Shown: positions 19,093-30,452 of the stretch, in pieces
Layout: the number at the start of each line of letters is the position of its first letter
How positions within the stretch are numbered: position 1 is the first letter of the stretch
DNA from: Wolfiporia cocos
Lineage: Eukaryota; Basidiomycota; Agaricomycetes; Polyporales; Phaeolaceae
Assembly (NCBI GenBank): GCA_029448655.1
Contig: JACCLO010000006.1
Coordinates: forward strand, 186,001 to 250,000
Length of the DNA: 64,000 nucleotides
Direction of reading: 5' to 3'
Notes under the pieces: model-generated
What the model saw: only the letters and a program-made list of their open reading frames with translations
What the model was told of the DNA's origin: nothing
Database searches by the model: none
Program-made: the position numbers and the translations under genes

Positions 19093-20188
19093 TGACACAG
19101 ATGGCTCTGTGGGACTCACCACGCCAGTATCCTTGCGATGAACTAAGGCGACGAGGTGAGGTAGAGGTTATCAGACGAGGTAGTAGATGGAAGGTTCTTC
19201 TACGGTGTACGCCGAGAAGAATAGAACTGAAGTTATAGAGCGCTTGGCTCCTACTTATATACATGTGTACGGGAAGGTCACGTGCTACTAGCTAGCTATG
19301 TCCTTACCGGGTTATGTGGCTTTGCCAAGTGGCGAAGCTTATCTTATCTGATGTTTAGTTACTCTATCTAGAATGGCCGTGGAAGGCCCTAATGGCCGAC
19401 CCAATCGTAATAGAGGGATTATGTCTTTATTGTGATGCTAACGCGGGCGCAGCCCGGGTATAGGTGAAGCCGGTTGCCGGATACCTTGCGGCATAATGGC
19501 GATTGGCCGTGCTTCGTTGGATGACCAAGGCGAGACGCCGAGGTCGTTATGCTATTGGACCGTTAGGTACCGTAGCATGTGATATGTCCGGACCGGAAGG
19601 TTACCGGAACATATGTTGGTCTTAGCCGCGAGGCGAGGACCGGTGTTTGGGCAACGCCGTGATGGCAGAAGCCCGGGACTTGGAGTACGCCGAGTCCGTG
19701 GGAGGCCGAGAAGGCCGTGGCTTATAGCGATATTGCCTTGATGCTAATATAGTGCTATTTGGCCGTATTGCCATTATTATGCGAAGGCGTGGCGCGCCTG
19801 AGGTGCCATTGTGATCTAGGATCTTATGGCGATGGGAAGCCGGGAAGGCCGACCCAATAGTACAAGGCCGCGAGGCACTGTTTGTACTTGTGGACATTAT
19901 TATGCGAGCGTGCCGCGCTCGGCCTATCATTATGATCTAGGATCTATGACGTGGCTTGGTCTTGCTCTGTCGGGCGAGACCTGTATGACGTAGCCGTACT
20001 ATGCTATTGGACCGGAAGGTGCCGTAGCATTATGTAAGCTGGTCATGTGGTTGATAAGCCCAGTTAAGAGCTTGTCGTGGTGGCAATGGGAGTTAACCCG
20101 TAGATAACTTGTAGGTAGACGTATAAATCCCAGGTAAATTGCTATAATCGTAGGAAAAATGCTGTAAGCCCCAGATAAATCTGTGACA
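19093..20188 (-). repeat. Solo LTR of family C (1096 bp), TSD TCTTG
   Basis: In plus orientation it starts TGACACAG and ends AAATCTGTGACA. It is collinear with the two LTRs at 49521 and 54569 but more diverged. The perfect 5-bp target duplication TCTTG (19088-19092 and 20189-20193) shows it is a solo LTR left by LTR-LTR recombination. Confidence 0.9.
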
Positions 20189-20332
20189 TCTTGTGTCTGC
20201 CTGCTCAGCCACTTGTGACACCTCGCTGATCCTCGGTCTCATCGTCACTTACCTTGTAATACTGTATAATGTGGTGTCAAAATGTTTTGCAATCATTTGG
20301 CAAGCATCTACAGCACAGGCCATTTATGTTAC

Positions 20333-20840
20333 AAAAATCCCCGTGGCATGAGGCATAAATCCCCATGGCACAGGGCACAGATACCTGTGGTGTGGGGCAC
20401 AAATCCCCATGGTGTGGGGTATTTACATTACAAAATCCCTGTGCCACAGAACACAAATCCCCGTGGCACGGGGCACAAATCTCCATGGCACAGAGCACAA
20501 ATCCCCGTGGCACAGGACACACAAATCCCTGTGGCATGGGCCACAAATCCCCATGGTGTAGGGTATTTACATTACAAAAATCCCCGTGGCACGGGGCACA
20601 AATCCCCATGGCACATGGCACAGATCCCTGTGGAATTGGGGTGCAAATCCCTGTGGCACAGGGTATGAATCCCCGTGGTGTGGGGTATTTACATTACAAA
20701 ATCCCCATGCCACAGGACACAAATCCCTGTAGCATGGGCCACAAACCCCCATGGAATGGGCCACGAATCCCCGTGGTGTGGGGCACGAATCCCCGTGGTG
20801 TGGGGTATGAATCCCCGTGGCACGAATCCCCGTGGTGCAG
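20333..20840 (+). repeat. 22-bp minisatellite, block 1
   Basis: About 23 tandem, imperfect copies of a 22-bp unit of the type AATCCCCGTGGCACAGG plus five bases, broken in places by GTATTTACATTACAAAAT. The unit length is not a multiple of 3 and the unit lacks stops, so all frames stay open and produce spurious ORFs. Confidence 0.85.
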
Positions 20841-21025
20841 GAACAGCGCGCAAAACGCGAGCTAGCAGCGCGCCTTGCAGGCGATGGGCGTGGGAAATCA
20901 CAGGCGCCAGGCGCCCTATGTAATGGGAGCAGGAATGACGCCCATGGATGCCACGCGGCAAACGTGGACGCCAGGTGCGCTCCACGTGACCGCTCCCATG
21001 CGAGCCCCCGTTACTTATAGACTAG

Positions 21026-21309
21026 CTTAATTACCTGTGGCTTCGCCACAATTTTGTATTTCTAGGAGTTATTATATATCTCTGCCCGCTCAGCCACTCC
21101 TCCACCTCGCTGACGCTCGGCCTCGTCGTCGCTTCGCTTGTAATACCTTTGCAACCGGCACGCGCGCCTTGCAGGCGCCGGCGCGCACTCGATGGGCGCC
21201 CTACAGGCGCCGCCACGCGGCAAACGTGCTCGCCATGTGTGATTCTCGTGCGCGACACGCTAGCGACACGCGACGGCTCCCACGCGAGCTCCCATTACTC
21301 TTAGACTAG
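21026..21309 (+). repeat. R1 short unit (284 bp), copy 1
   Basis: It starts CTTAATTACCTGTGGCTTCG, has the CTCTGCCCGCTCAGCCAC core and ends CTCTTAGACTAG. It is almost identical to 22677-22960, which implies a local duplication. Confidence 0.75.
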
Positions 21310-22676
21310 CTTAATTACCTGTGGCTTCGCCACAAATGTTATGTCTTAGGAATATATTTTAGTCTCTGCCTGCTCAGCCACTCCTCCACCTCGCTGATGC
21401 TCGGTATCGTTGTCGCTTTGCTTGTAGAATCTGTAACTGGCACGCATGCCTTGCAGGCTCTGGGTGTGGGAATTCACCCCTGTGGCATTGGGGTGCAAAT
21501 ACCTGTGGCACAGGGTACAGACCCCTGTGGTGTGGAGTATTTATATTACAAAATCCCCATGCCACAGGACACAAATCCCTGTGGCATGGGGCATGAATCC
21601 CCGTGGCATGGGGCACAAACCCCCATGGCATGGGCCAAAAATCCCCGTGGTGTAGGGCATGAATTCCCGTGGCACGGGGTACAAATCCCCGTGGTGTGGG
21701 GTATTTATGACACAGACTCGCCTCTGTGCTACCCCTGGGCTCAGGGGGATCCCTACAACGCCCCACAGGGCCATAAACCGATGCGCTAGCGGTGAGCGCA
21801 GAGGCTACGTGGGAGGCGGAGCCATCCCTAGTGTACGCCGACATAGCGTCGCTGGTTCACAGACAAGGAAGAGGAGATAGGGGCCCCGGGCCAGCGAGTC
21901 ACACAGGTGCTAGCGAGTAAGGGGAGATCCCATTGTCGAGAATCTAAGAGATGGGGTATTAACCCACATCTCGTCGTAATATATACATGAGCGATGAGCT
22001 AACTAGTACTACCCTAAAGAGAGGGCCTGTGCGCCGTATCTAATGGGTCATGTGCTAGTGACGCTACATGTAACTACTGTGACCATATGTGATGTACCTA
22101 AGGCGCGCGCTATCCTACAGCGCTAAACTACTGGGTCAGATGATCTAGATGGCATAGAACGGAGCGCTGGAGGTGGCTAAGGACTAGAGAAGCGCGCGCG
22201 CACCTAGCGGCGCCCATAGAACCTATAGCGAGGGATGCCAGAACCCCCCACCGGGAATTCTGTGACAATTTACATTACAAAATCCCCATGCCACAGGACA
22301 CAAATCCCTGTGGCATGGGCCACAAACCCCCATGGAATCGGCCACGAATCCCCGTGGTGTGGGGCACGAATCCCCGTGGCATGGGGCACGAATCCCTGTG
22401 GCATGGGGCACGAATCCCCGTGGCATGGGGCACGAATCCCTGTGGTGCGGGGCAGGAACAGCGCGCGCACCTTGCAGGCGCCGGGCGTGGGAATCCATCG
22501 GCCAACTCCGCGGACGGCAGGCGCCCTATCTAATGGGAGGAGGATCAACGACGACGCGCATGGACGCCACGCGGCAAACGTGGCGTCCATGTGCGCAAAA
22601 CGCGAGCGACACGCGAGCGACACGCTAGCGGCACGCGAGCGCCTACGGCGCGAGCTCCCCTTACTTTATGGACTAG
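21310..22676 (+). repeat. R1 unit with minisatellite blocks, split by a solo LTR
   Basis: R1 head, then minisatellite at about 21475-21707 and 22268-22455 on either side of an inserted solo LTR (21708-22267), then a GC-rich tail with GCGCCTACGGCGC palindromes ending CTAG. Confidence 0.7.
21708..22267 (-). repeat. Solo LTR, family D (560 bp), TSD ATTTA
   Basis: It starts TGACACAGACTCG and ends GAATTCTGTGACA (plus orientation), with perfect 5-bp target duplications ATTTA at 21703-21707 and 22268-22272. The tips match families A and C (TGTCACAG and CTGTGTCA on the reverse strand), but the body is different. No internal region remains. Confidence 0.85.
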
Positions 22677-22960
22677 CTTAATTACCTGTGGCTTCGCCAC
22701 AATTTTGTATTTCTAGGAGTTATTATATATCTCTGCCCGCTCAGCCACTCCTCCACCTCGCTGACGCTCGGCCTCGTCGTCGCTTCGCTTGTAATACCTT
22801 TGCAACCGGCACGCGCGCCTTGCAGGCGCCGGCGCGCACTCGATGGGCGCCCTACAGGCGCCGCCACGCGGCAAACGTGCTCGCCATGTGCGATTCTCGT
22901 GCGCGACACGCTAGCGACACGCGACGGCTCCCACGCGAGCTCCCATTACTCTTAGACTAG
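22677..22960 (+). repeat. R1 short unit (284 bp), copy 2
   Basis: Near-identical to 21026-21309; I noticed one base difference. Ends CTTAGACTAG. Confidence 0.75.
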
Positions 22961-24330
22961 GTTAATTACCCGTGGCTTCGCCGCGGTCACACCGCTTTTT
23001 CCACTTCAATATATTATTCCAATCCATGTGTCCCTATTTCAGATAATCAGGGGTTTTTTGAAGTTACCTGTGGATCCCCCATGAATTTCCTGTGCATTAC
23101 CCATGGGTTCCCCAATTTGCCTCTTTTGTCTCTGCCTGCTCAGCCACTTCTGACACCTCACTGATCCTCGGTCTCATCGTTGCTTCCCTTGTAATACTGT
23201 GTAATGTGGTGTCAAATGTTCTTCATTTTTTGCAATCTTTTGGCAGGCATCTACAGCACAGGCCATTTATGTTACAAAAATCCCCGTGGCATGAGGCATA
23301 AATCCCCATGGCACAGGGCACAGATCCCTGTGGTGTGGGGCACAAATCCCTGTGGTGTGGGGTATTTACATTACAAAATCCCCGTGGCACAGGACACAAA
23401 TCCCCGTGGCACAGGACACAAATCCCCGTGGCACAGGACACAAATCCCCGTGGCACAGGACACAAATCCCCGTGGCACAGGACACAAATCCCCGTGGCAC
23501 AGGGCACAAATCCCTGTGGCATGGGGCACAAACCCCCATGGCATGGGCCAAAAATCCCTGTGGTGTAGGGCACGAATCCCTGTGGCACGGGGTACAAATT
23601 CCCGTGGTGTGGGGTATTTACATTACAAAATCCCCATGCCACAGGACACAAATCCCCGTGGCACAGGGTGCAAATCTCCATGGCACAGAGCACAAATCCC
23701 TGTGGCACGGGGCACAAATCCCTGTGGCATTGGGATACAAATCGCTGTGGCATGGGGTACAAATCCCCGTGCCACAGGACACAAATCCCCATGGCACGGG
23801 GCACAAATCTCCATGATACAGAGCACCAATCCCTGTGGCATGGGGCACAAATCCCCATGGCATTGGGGTGCAAATACCTGTGGCATGGGGTACAAATCCC
23901 CGTGGTGTGGGGTATTTACATTACAAAATCCCCATGCCACAGGACACAAATCCCTGTGGCATGGGCCACAAACCCCCATGGAATGGGCCACGAATCCCCA
24001 TGGTGTGGGGCACGAATCCCCGTGGTGTGGAGCACAAATCCCTGTGGCATGGGGCACGAATCCCCGTGGTGCCGAGCAGAAACAGCGCGCGCGCCTTTCA
24101 GGCGCCGGGCGTGGGAATCCACCGGCCAACTCCGCGGATGGCAGGCGCCCTATCTAATGGGAGGAGGATCAACGACGCGCATGGACGCCACGCGGCAAAC
24201 GTGCTCGCCATGTGCGCAAAACGCGAGCGACACGTGAGCGACACGCTAGCTGCACGCGAGCGACACGCTAGCTGCACGCTAGCTGCACGCGAGCGCCTAC
24301 GGCGCGAGCTCCCATTATAGTTCAGACTAG
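22961..24330 (+). repeat. R1 long unit 2 with minisatellite
   Basis: Head GTTAATTACCCGTGGCTTCG, a spacer of about 300 bp, then the largest minisatellite block (about 23277-24075, roughly 36 units of 22 bp), then the GC-rich tail ending AGACTAG. Very similar to the next unit. The long frames within it are repeat artefacts. Confidence 0.75.
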
Positions 24331-25653
24331 GTTAATTACCCGTGGCTTCGCCACGGTCACACTGCTTTTTCCACTTCAATATATTATTCCAATCCATGTG
24401 TCCCTATTTCAGATAATCAGGGGTTTTTTTTTAATTACCTGTGGATCCCCCATGAATTTCCTGTGCATTACCCATGGGTTCCCCAATTTGCCTCCTTTGT
24501 CTCTGCCTGCTCAGCCACTTCTGACACCTCACTGATCCTCGGTCTCATCGTTGCTTCCCTTGTAATACTGTGTAATGTGGTGTCAAATGTTCTTCATTTT
24601 TTGCAATCTTTTGGCAGGCATCTACAGCACAGGCCATTTATGTTACAAAAATCCCCGTGGCATGAGGCATAAATCCCCATGGCATAGGGCACAGATCCCT
24701 GTGGTGTGGGGCACAAATCCCCATGGTGTAGGGTATTTACATTACAAAATCCCCGTGGCACAGGACACAAATCCCCGTGGCACAGGGCACAAATCCCTGT
24801 GGCATGGGGCACAAACCCCCATGGCATGGGCCAAAAATCCCTGTGGTGTAGGGCACGAATCCCTGTGGCACGGGGTACAAATCCCCGTGGTGTGGGGTAT
24901 TTACATTACAAAATCCCCATGCCACAGGACACAAATCCCCGTGGCACAGGGCGCAAATCTCCATGGCACAGAGCACAAATCCCCGTGGCACGGGGCACAA
25001 ATCCCTGTGGCACTGGGATACAAATCCCTGTGGCATGGGGTACAAATCCCCGTGCCACAGGACACAAATCCCCATGGCACAGGGCACAAATCTCCATGAT
25101 ACAGAGCACAAATCCCTGTGGCATGGGGCACAAATCCCCATGGCATTGGGGTGCAAATACCTGTGGCATGGGGTACAAATCCCCGTGGTGTGGGGTATTT
25201 ACATTACAAAATCCCCATGCCACAGGACACAAATCCCTGTGGCATGGGCCACAAACCCCCATGGAATGGGCCACGAATCCCCATGGTGTGGGGCACGAAT
25301 CCCCGTGGTGTGGGGCACGAATCCCCGTGGCATGGGGCACGAATCCCCGTGGCATGGGGCACGAATCCCCGTGGTGCCGAGCAGAAACAGCGCGCGCGCC
25401 TTTCAGGCGCCGGGCGTGGGAATCCACCGGCCAACTCCGCGGATGGCAGGCGCCCTATCTAATGGGAGCAGGATTTGACGACGCGCATGGACGCCACGCG
25501 GCAAACGTGGCGTCCATGTGCGCAAAACGTGCGCTGAACGTGCGCAAAACGCGAGCGACACGCGAGCGACACGCTAGCTGCACGCGAGCGACACGCTAGC
25601 TGCACGCTAGCCGCACGCGAGCGCCTCCGGCGCGAGCCCCCATTACTTATAGA
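24331..25653 (+). repeat. R1 long unit 3 with minisatellite
   Basis: A tandem neighbour, nearly collinear with 22961-24330. The minisatellite (about 24648-25385) has fewer units. The tail ends CATTACTTATAGA only about 55 bp upstream of the ATG of the Crinkler-kinase gene, so this repeat may supply that gene's promoter region. Confidence 0.75.
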
Positions 25654-25709
25654 TACGTGCCGCTCACGTTCAACTTCCAACCACCACGACGACCAACTGA
25701 TTCCTAGTC

Positions 25710-28443
25710 ATGTCATCCTCAACCTCAACAGCCACAGTTTGGTATCTGCGAAACGATGGCGCAGCGAACCCAAGCGGAGTCGATGTTCCTGTGGGTACTC
25801 GCATGGACCAATTGCGAAAGGCCATTGGCGACGATCTGGGGTTATCAAGGGTGGAGTCACAATCATTGAACCTGTGGAAGGTATGTGGCCACCTCATGCC
25901 GCATCTTGATGACCCTCACACCCGCTTAGCCCAATGAGGAACTACTAGACGAGCCAGGCAACAAGGCACGGACTGCCTGGGATGAAAGGAAGAGGGCGGC
26001 CGATTACCGCCTTGATGCTATTGCAACTGAGTTGCACTCTCGTCAAGCTGTTGGTTCTGCATTGCAGCTTAACACTGGCAGGGAGTTGGTGCACGTCATT
26101 GTCGAATTCCCCGAACGTGAGTTTTATTTATCACATCTTGTCGCAATCATGACGACATTCTATTGGTAGCAGGTACGTACGTCTTCTTACTTCAACACCA
26201 GCCTGTCTGACGCTCCATCTACGCAAAATTCAATGGTCTGACACCTTTTCACAGATCCGGATCGCGCTAGACTTGGCCCACGAATAAATAACGATAACGA
26301 GCTCGTCAGGAAATACGGAAGTGTTGTCATCAAAGTTGGAAACCGAGGAGCCTTCGACTATTCAGACAGAAACCTCAACGAGATAGAGTCGCATAGTGGC
26401 GATGGATTGCCCGATTTTGTCGAGAACTACTGCAAGTTACAAGAGAAGCGCGACATGAGCAATTACGTGCGTTGTTTTCCCAGAAAGCACCGTTAGTCCA
26501 CGTCTAAATCCTCCTTAGGACTGGCAGACACTGGAAAGGGAGTTTGACATTGACCCTCAATGGCTTCGTAATCATTTCATTGCTAGCTCGAACAAGACCG
26601 ATGTCCCCGCAGTGAGCGCCTCTCGGGAGTTGAGGCACCTCCTGAACATCGTCCGCGGCGGTATTGGAAATTGGACCGAAGAAGGGGTCAAGGAGGTCGA
26701 TGCAAACGCAATTTTTTTCCAACCACTCAAAGCCTACATTAACTCTCATTCCACGGAAACAAAGATCCTCTGCCATTTGTGAGTGCTGCATTCGCACTTC
26801 TCACACTGGCCTCTCACGCTGCTGTAGTGGCACGAAACCATGGCCTTTCCCGTTGATAGTCCAGGTCAACACAGAGGAATGCTTTTACTCCTATACACCC
26901 AGAAGTGATGTTTCGTGGTGGAAAGGCGAGTCTTCGATACCTCGTCTTTTGGTGGAAGTCTGTTCGGATGAAAGATCGTGGATACCGGAAGATCATACTC
27001 GCTTGCTTCTCCAGGGTGCGAGTCTTGTTAGGCTTGCGAACCAATTGTCTAGCGAGAATCACAAGCCGCGGAACTTTGTCATTATGCTTGTGTACATGGG
27101 TCGAGACCATCAGGCCAATCGCTACCTTCTCTTTCAGCGAGAAGGTTCCACGAAGGTCGGCAGCAGTAATTGTCTTGGTATTCGATGTCTGAATTCTAAC
27201 TCCTTTCAGGTTTATTACAAGGAAAAGAAGTTTCTTCTGCGTCATGATAACCCACGGCTGAGTTTCAGTCGTGAGCTGTACAACCTTGCTACTTTTGCCC
27301 TGTTGAAGGATCACGACAATGACGTGAGCGTAACTGAAGACCAGCTCAAAGGATTCATGACCACCGTTCGGAATAACGTCAAGGGGACGTTCAAGACTAC
27401 AAAGAGAACGAACAAACGCTCCAGACGTGGGCAGGGCGATGAGGATAATCTTCCTGGTGGCGAAGGCGCGGGCGTTGAAGGCACGAGCGTTGAAGGCGCG
27501 GGCGTTGAAGGCGCGGGCGTTGAGTTTGAGGCAGAAGGCTATGAGCCAACAGCACCGTCATGCAAGGTACGTACGAGCATTGGAAACAGCATCCGTGTCG
27601 ATGAGCATGTACTGACATGTCCCGCAGTTGCCGCATTACATACATACTATGCGTCAAATCGAAGACCGCAGGACGGAACTCATAATAAAGGAAGTCCGCC
27701 ACGATTCGAAAGAGCCGAAGATCCTGAAGCTCCTAGCTATGATAAAGCCTCCGTCCGAGCACGTCATTGAGTGGTCCAAAACGATCAAGTCGAATGTGGG
27801 AATGTGCATCGTGCTTCCAAAGCGAAACCCCATCGAGCAACAGCTACAGATTGTCGACGGTGGGGCACTGCGTGGCCGATTCGTTGATCTGAGTCGGGAC
27901 CTGGCGAAGGGCCTCACATTCATTCACAAGAACGGCATTGCCCACCTTGACATCAAGCCTGCAAATTTAGTCTATACCGACGAGCACCGCCTACAGATCA
28001 TTGATTTCGACATTGCTGTCCAGGTCAAGGACGAAGATGACCTAATCAGTGGTTACCTCGGGAGTGAGGGTTGGATGGCGCCGGAGATAGGGAAAAAGGA
28101 TGGTCCGCACCCTTTGTACAGTCCCATAAGGGCGGACAGGTGGTCCTGCGGCCGCGTTTTCCTCGTCTTTGCTGAGAAGCATGGGAAGCGGGACGAGGGC
28201 CTCCGTGCATTTGCGAAACGTCTGATGGATGTTGTGCCCAGTCGTCGCCCCTCGTTAATTGACTGGTGTCAATCACCCCACGCCAAGAATGACGTGATTT
28301 CGAACGCTCAGATGGAGGACGCGATTTTGGATGCTCACATGGAGGATCCTGAGGACGAGGGACCGCCGAAGAAGCGACAGGCCGTGGCTGGTCGCTTTAT
28401 CCCCATTCAATCACGACGCTCACCGATGACGATAACGGGTTGA
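25710..28443 (+). CDS. Crinkler-type protein with C-terminal protein kinase domain (6 exons)
   Basis: I infer exons 25710-25880, 25930-26116, 26255-26466, 26519-26778, 26828-27566 and 27628-28443, joined by GT-AG introns of 49-138 bp that keep frame; total about 794 residues. The N-terminus looks like a Crinkler domain: a ubiquitin-like start with DQLRKAIGDDL, then LNLWKPNEELL across intron 1, and ELVHVIVEFPE. The C-terminus is a kinase: a K-containing strand (ELIIKEVRHD), catalytic loop HLDIKPANLVY, DFD in place of DFG (IIDFDIAV), and GWMAPEI as APE. No clear glycine loop is seen. A Glu/Gly/Val repeat (about 27465-27530) lies before the kinase. A 54-nt CTAAC-to-CAG stretch ending at 27210 could be another in-frame intron. 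Crinkler-kinase fusions are known in oomycetes and fungi; the role here is unknown. Confidence 0.8.
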
Positions 28444-28785
28444 ACGACGGTGACTTCATGAAGCCCGCAAAGAAACCCAAGATCAAACATCGATCACGAC
28501 CTCCATTTGGGGCTACCATAGTGTGTAGGCGTTATGTTCACGTATCCGCCAATACAGTTTTCACGCAGTGGGGCAAATAATACTTTCTTTGTGTATACAA
28601 CGCAGCTACTTGTATGGTAGTGATACGCAACTTCCACATCTAAATCCTTCTTTGGCTCAGGTGTATTGGCCTCTACTTCAACGTCGTTATCGTCGTGAGG
28701 CATATCCTCCTGGAGTAGTATAAGGTTGAGAACTACCGCCCTTATGGAAAGTAAGTTGTCCCAACAAATTCCGACAAGATGGTGA
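28444..28785. other. Intergenic, nothing recognised
   Basis: About 340 bp between the two kinase genes. It may contain the 5' exon or promoter of the second, but I cannot place them. Confidence 0.5.
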
Positions 28786-30452
28786 CTTCACAGCGTTTTC
28801 CCAGCGCGCGAAACAACGCTCTACCATGCCAAGAAGCGGAATCTCCCCTCCATCAGTGCCCGTCCAGCCCTATATAACAAGAACCAAGGCGGGCCGGCAC
28901 CTATACTTGACGGTCGAGTTGGCAAAGGTCCAGACCAAAGCCAAGACATAGTCGCTGCACCGGTGGAGCTTTACTGCCAGGCTTTTGCCGAATTCCTGAC
29001 CGGCCTCACAGACGAGCCTTCCCCGGACATCGTGAAGCAAACTAAAGAGATGATAATCGCAACAGACAAAATTGCTACATATGAGGATAGTCGCAGCGAG
29101 CCCACGAGACTCATGCTATCTAAAATCTTATCGTACGGGATGTCTCAAGCTGTCAACCTCGACAAAAGTACCGCAGATCACATCGCCCTCTATTCGTGTA
29201 CGTCCCCGCCCTACGAAACGGTTGCGCTTATCATAGTCGAGGGAAAGTCCGAACTGGGAAGTGGAGGCTGTGATCCTACTGTACAGGCTTCCTATTCTTA
29301 TGAGAAATTCTGGGCATCCCCAGAGGTACGCATTGGGTGCTGTCTTGTCACCCAACATTTCTGATTTCTTCTTCTGAACAGCGTCAGGAAGTACACAATG
29401 GGTCCTGCTGCCCTTCCTTCCTCGTCGCACTATCCGGGTCGTGGATTTGCGTGCTCGGCGCCGTATGGACAAGCCACGTTACCATTCAGCGCCTCACGGA
29501 TTTCCTGTGGTTGGGACCCAGCCCGCTTATCGACGACAGTCGCTGCCTCAATATTGCACGCGTCCTCAGTTCTCTCAGGAAAGCTGTCGTGACGCTTCGA
29601 CAATATTACGCTTCCCTCGACACGTCCTCCCCGCCTCCAGGGACACTACCTCGTTGTCTACTCCCCTGCATTAAATCGTATTACATCGGGCGATCAGAAT
29701 CAGATATGGACTACCCGACACTTCCAGCGGCGGGACCTGTGAAGTTATATCCCCTCAGGCCATCCGAGAGCGATGAGGGTAAGTAAATGTGGGGAATGGT
29801 ACCATGGACATCGACTGACGTCGGCTGCCCGTACGATATGCTTTCACTTGTCTTCGCCCATTGCCATGAGACAGAGGTCAAGTTTGACTACATCAAACCG
29901 CTCAAATTGGACCGAGCCTGCACTACCTTTCTCGCCGTGCAGGAATCCGATCAGCGCCGAGTAGTCGTCAAATTTGTGGCGAGGTTTGGCACTGACGCAC
30001 ACCTACTCCTGACGAAGGAAGGTCTGGCTCCCGAACTCGTGTATGCTGGTCACATTCTCTCCCGCGGCACGGATGGCAAGCTGCGCAAGATGTGCAACAA
30101 TCTGTTTATGGTTGTTATGGCATATGTGGAAGGCATGACATTGGCGGACGGTTCTTTCTCATGGAAACTACCGAAGGAGATTGTCGAGCAGGTGGAACGG
30201 GTGATGATGTTACTGCACGGCGCGGGTTTGGTGTATGGTGACCTTCGCAAACCCAACGTCATGGTCACGGATGAGGGGAAAGTACAGTTGATCGATTTTG
30301 ACTGGGCGGGCAAGGAGGGCGTAGTCAGATACCCTGCGTTCATCTCCGGTGAGCAGCAGTGGGCCAGTGGGGTGCAGTCTTACGCGATCATCAAGGCTGA
30401 ACATTATCGAGAGATGTTGAACTGTTTCTCTACGATACTCCCAGGCTCCTAG
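28786..30452 (+). CDS. Fungal-type protein kinase-like gene (start uncertain, 3 exons seen)
   Basis: Inferred exons are about 28786-29325, 29382-29778 and 29875-30452, with GT-AG introns of 56 and 96 bp that preserve frame. The 5' end is uncertain: the frame is open from 28786 but has no convincing ATG, so an upstream exon or a truncation is possible. The N-terminal part contains GSCCPSFLVALSGSWICVLGAV, a conserved-looking block. The kinase has a Lys strand (RRVVVKFV), catalytic loop YGDLRKPNVMV and LIDFDWAGKEGVVRYP (DFD). This GDLR.PN plus DFDWAGK pattern is typical of kinase-like proteins expanded in mushroom-forming fungi. It lies in tandem with the Crinkler kinase, which also has DFD. Substrate unknown. 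Confidence 0.7.

Larger units (their letters stand above)
18917..21025 (+). repeat. R1 long unit 1, split by a solo LTR
   Basis: It begins GGTTAATTACCCGTGGC with the perfect CCGTGGC-TTC-GCCACGG hairpin and is collinear with the long units at 22961 and 24331. It is interrupted by the solo LTR at 19093-20188. It continues with GTCTGCCTGCTCAGCCAC, the minisatellite (about 20333-20840) and the GCGCCTTGCAGGCG tail, ending CTAG. It has no TIRs and no recognisable coding capacity; class unknown. Confidence 0.75.

Noticed and set aside
23204..24157. Long repeat-encoded frames (for example 317 codons at 23204, 297 at 24706) as novel repetitive proteins
   Set aside because: They come from a 22-bp minisatellite without stops. 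Because 22 is not a multiple of 3, every frame stays open and gives a 22-residue pseudo-repeat on both strands.
20333..25385. CRISPR-like array
   Set aside because: Units are directly adjacent 22-bp copies without unique spacers, in a eukaryotic context with no cas-like genes.
18917..25653. R1 units as Helitrons because they end in CTAG
   Set aside because: No TC 5' end, no hairpin at the usual distance from the 3' end and no A/T target. The single filled-site comparison suggests TA flanks instead.
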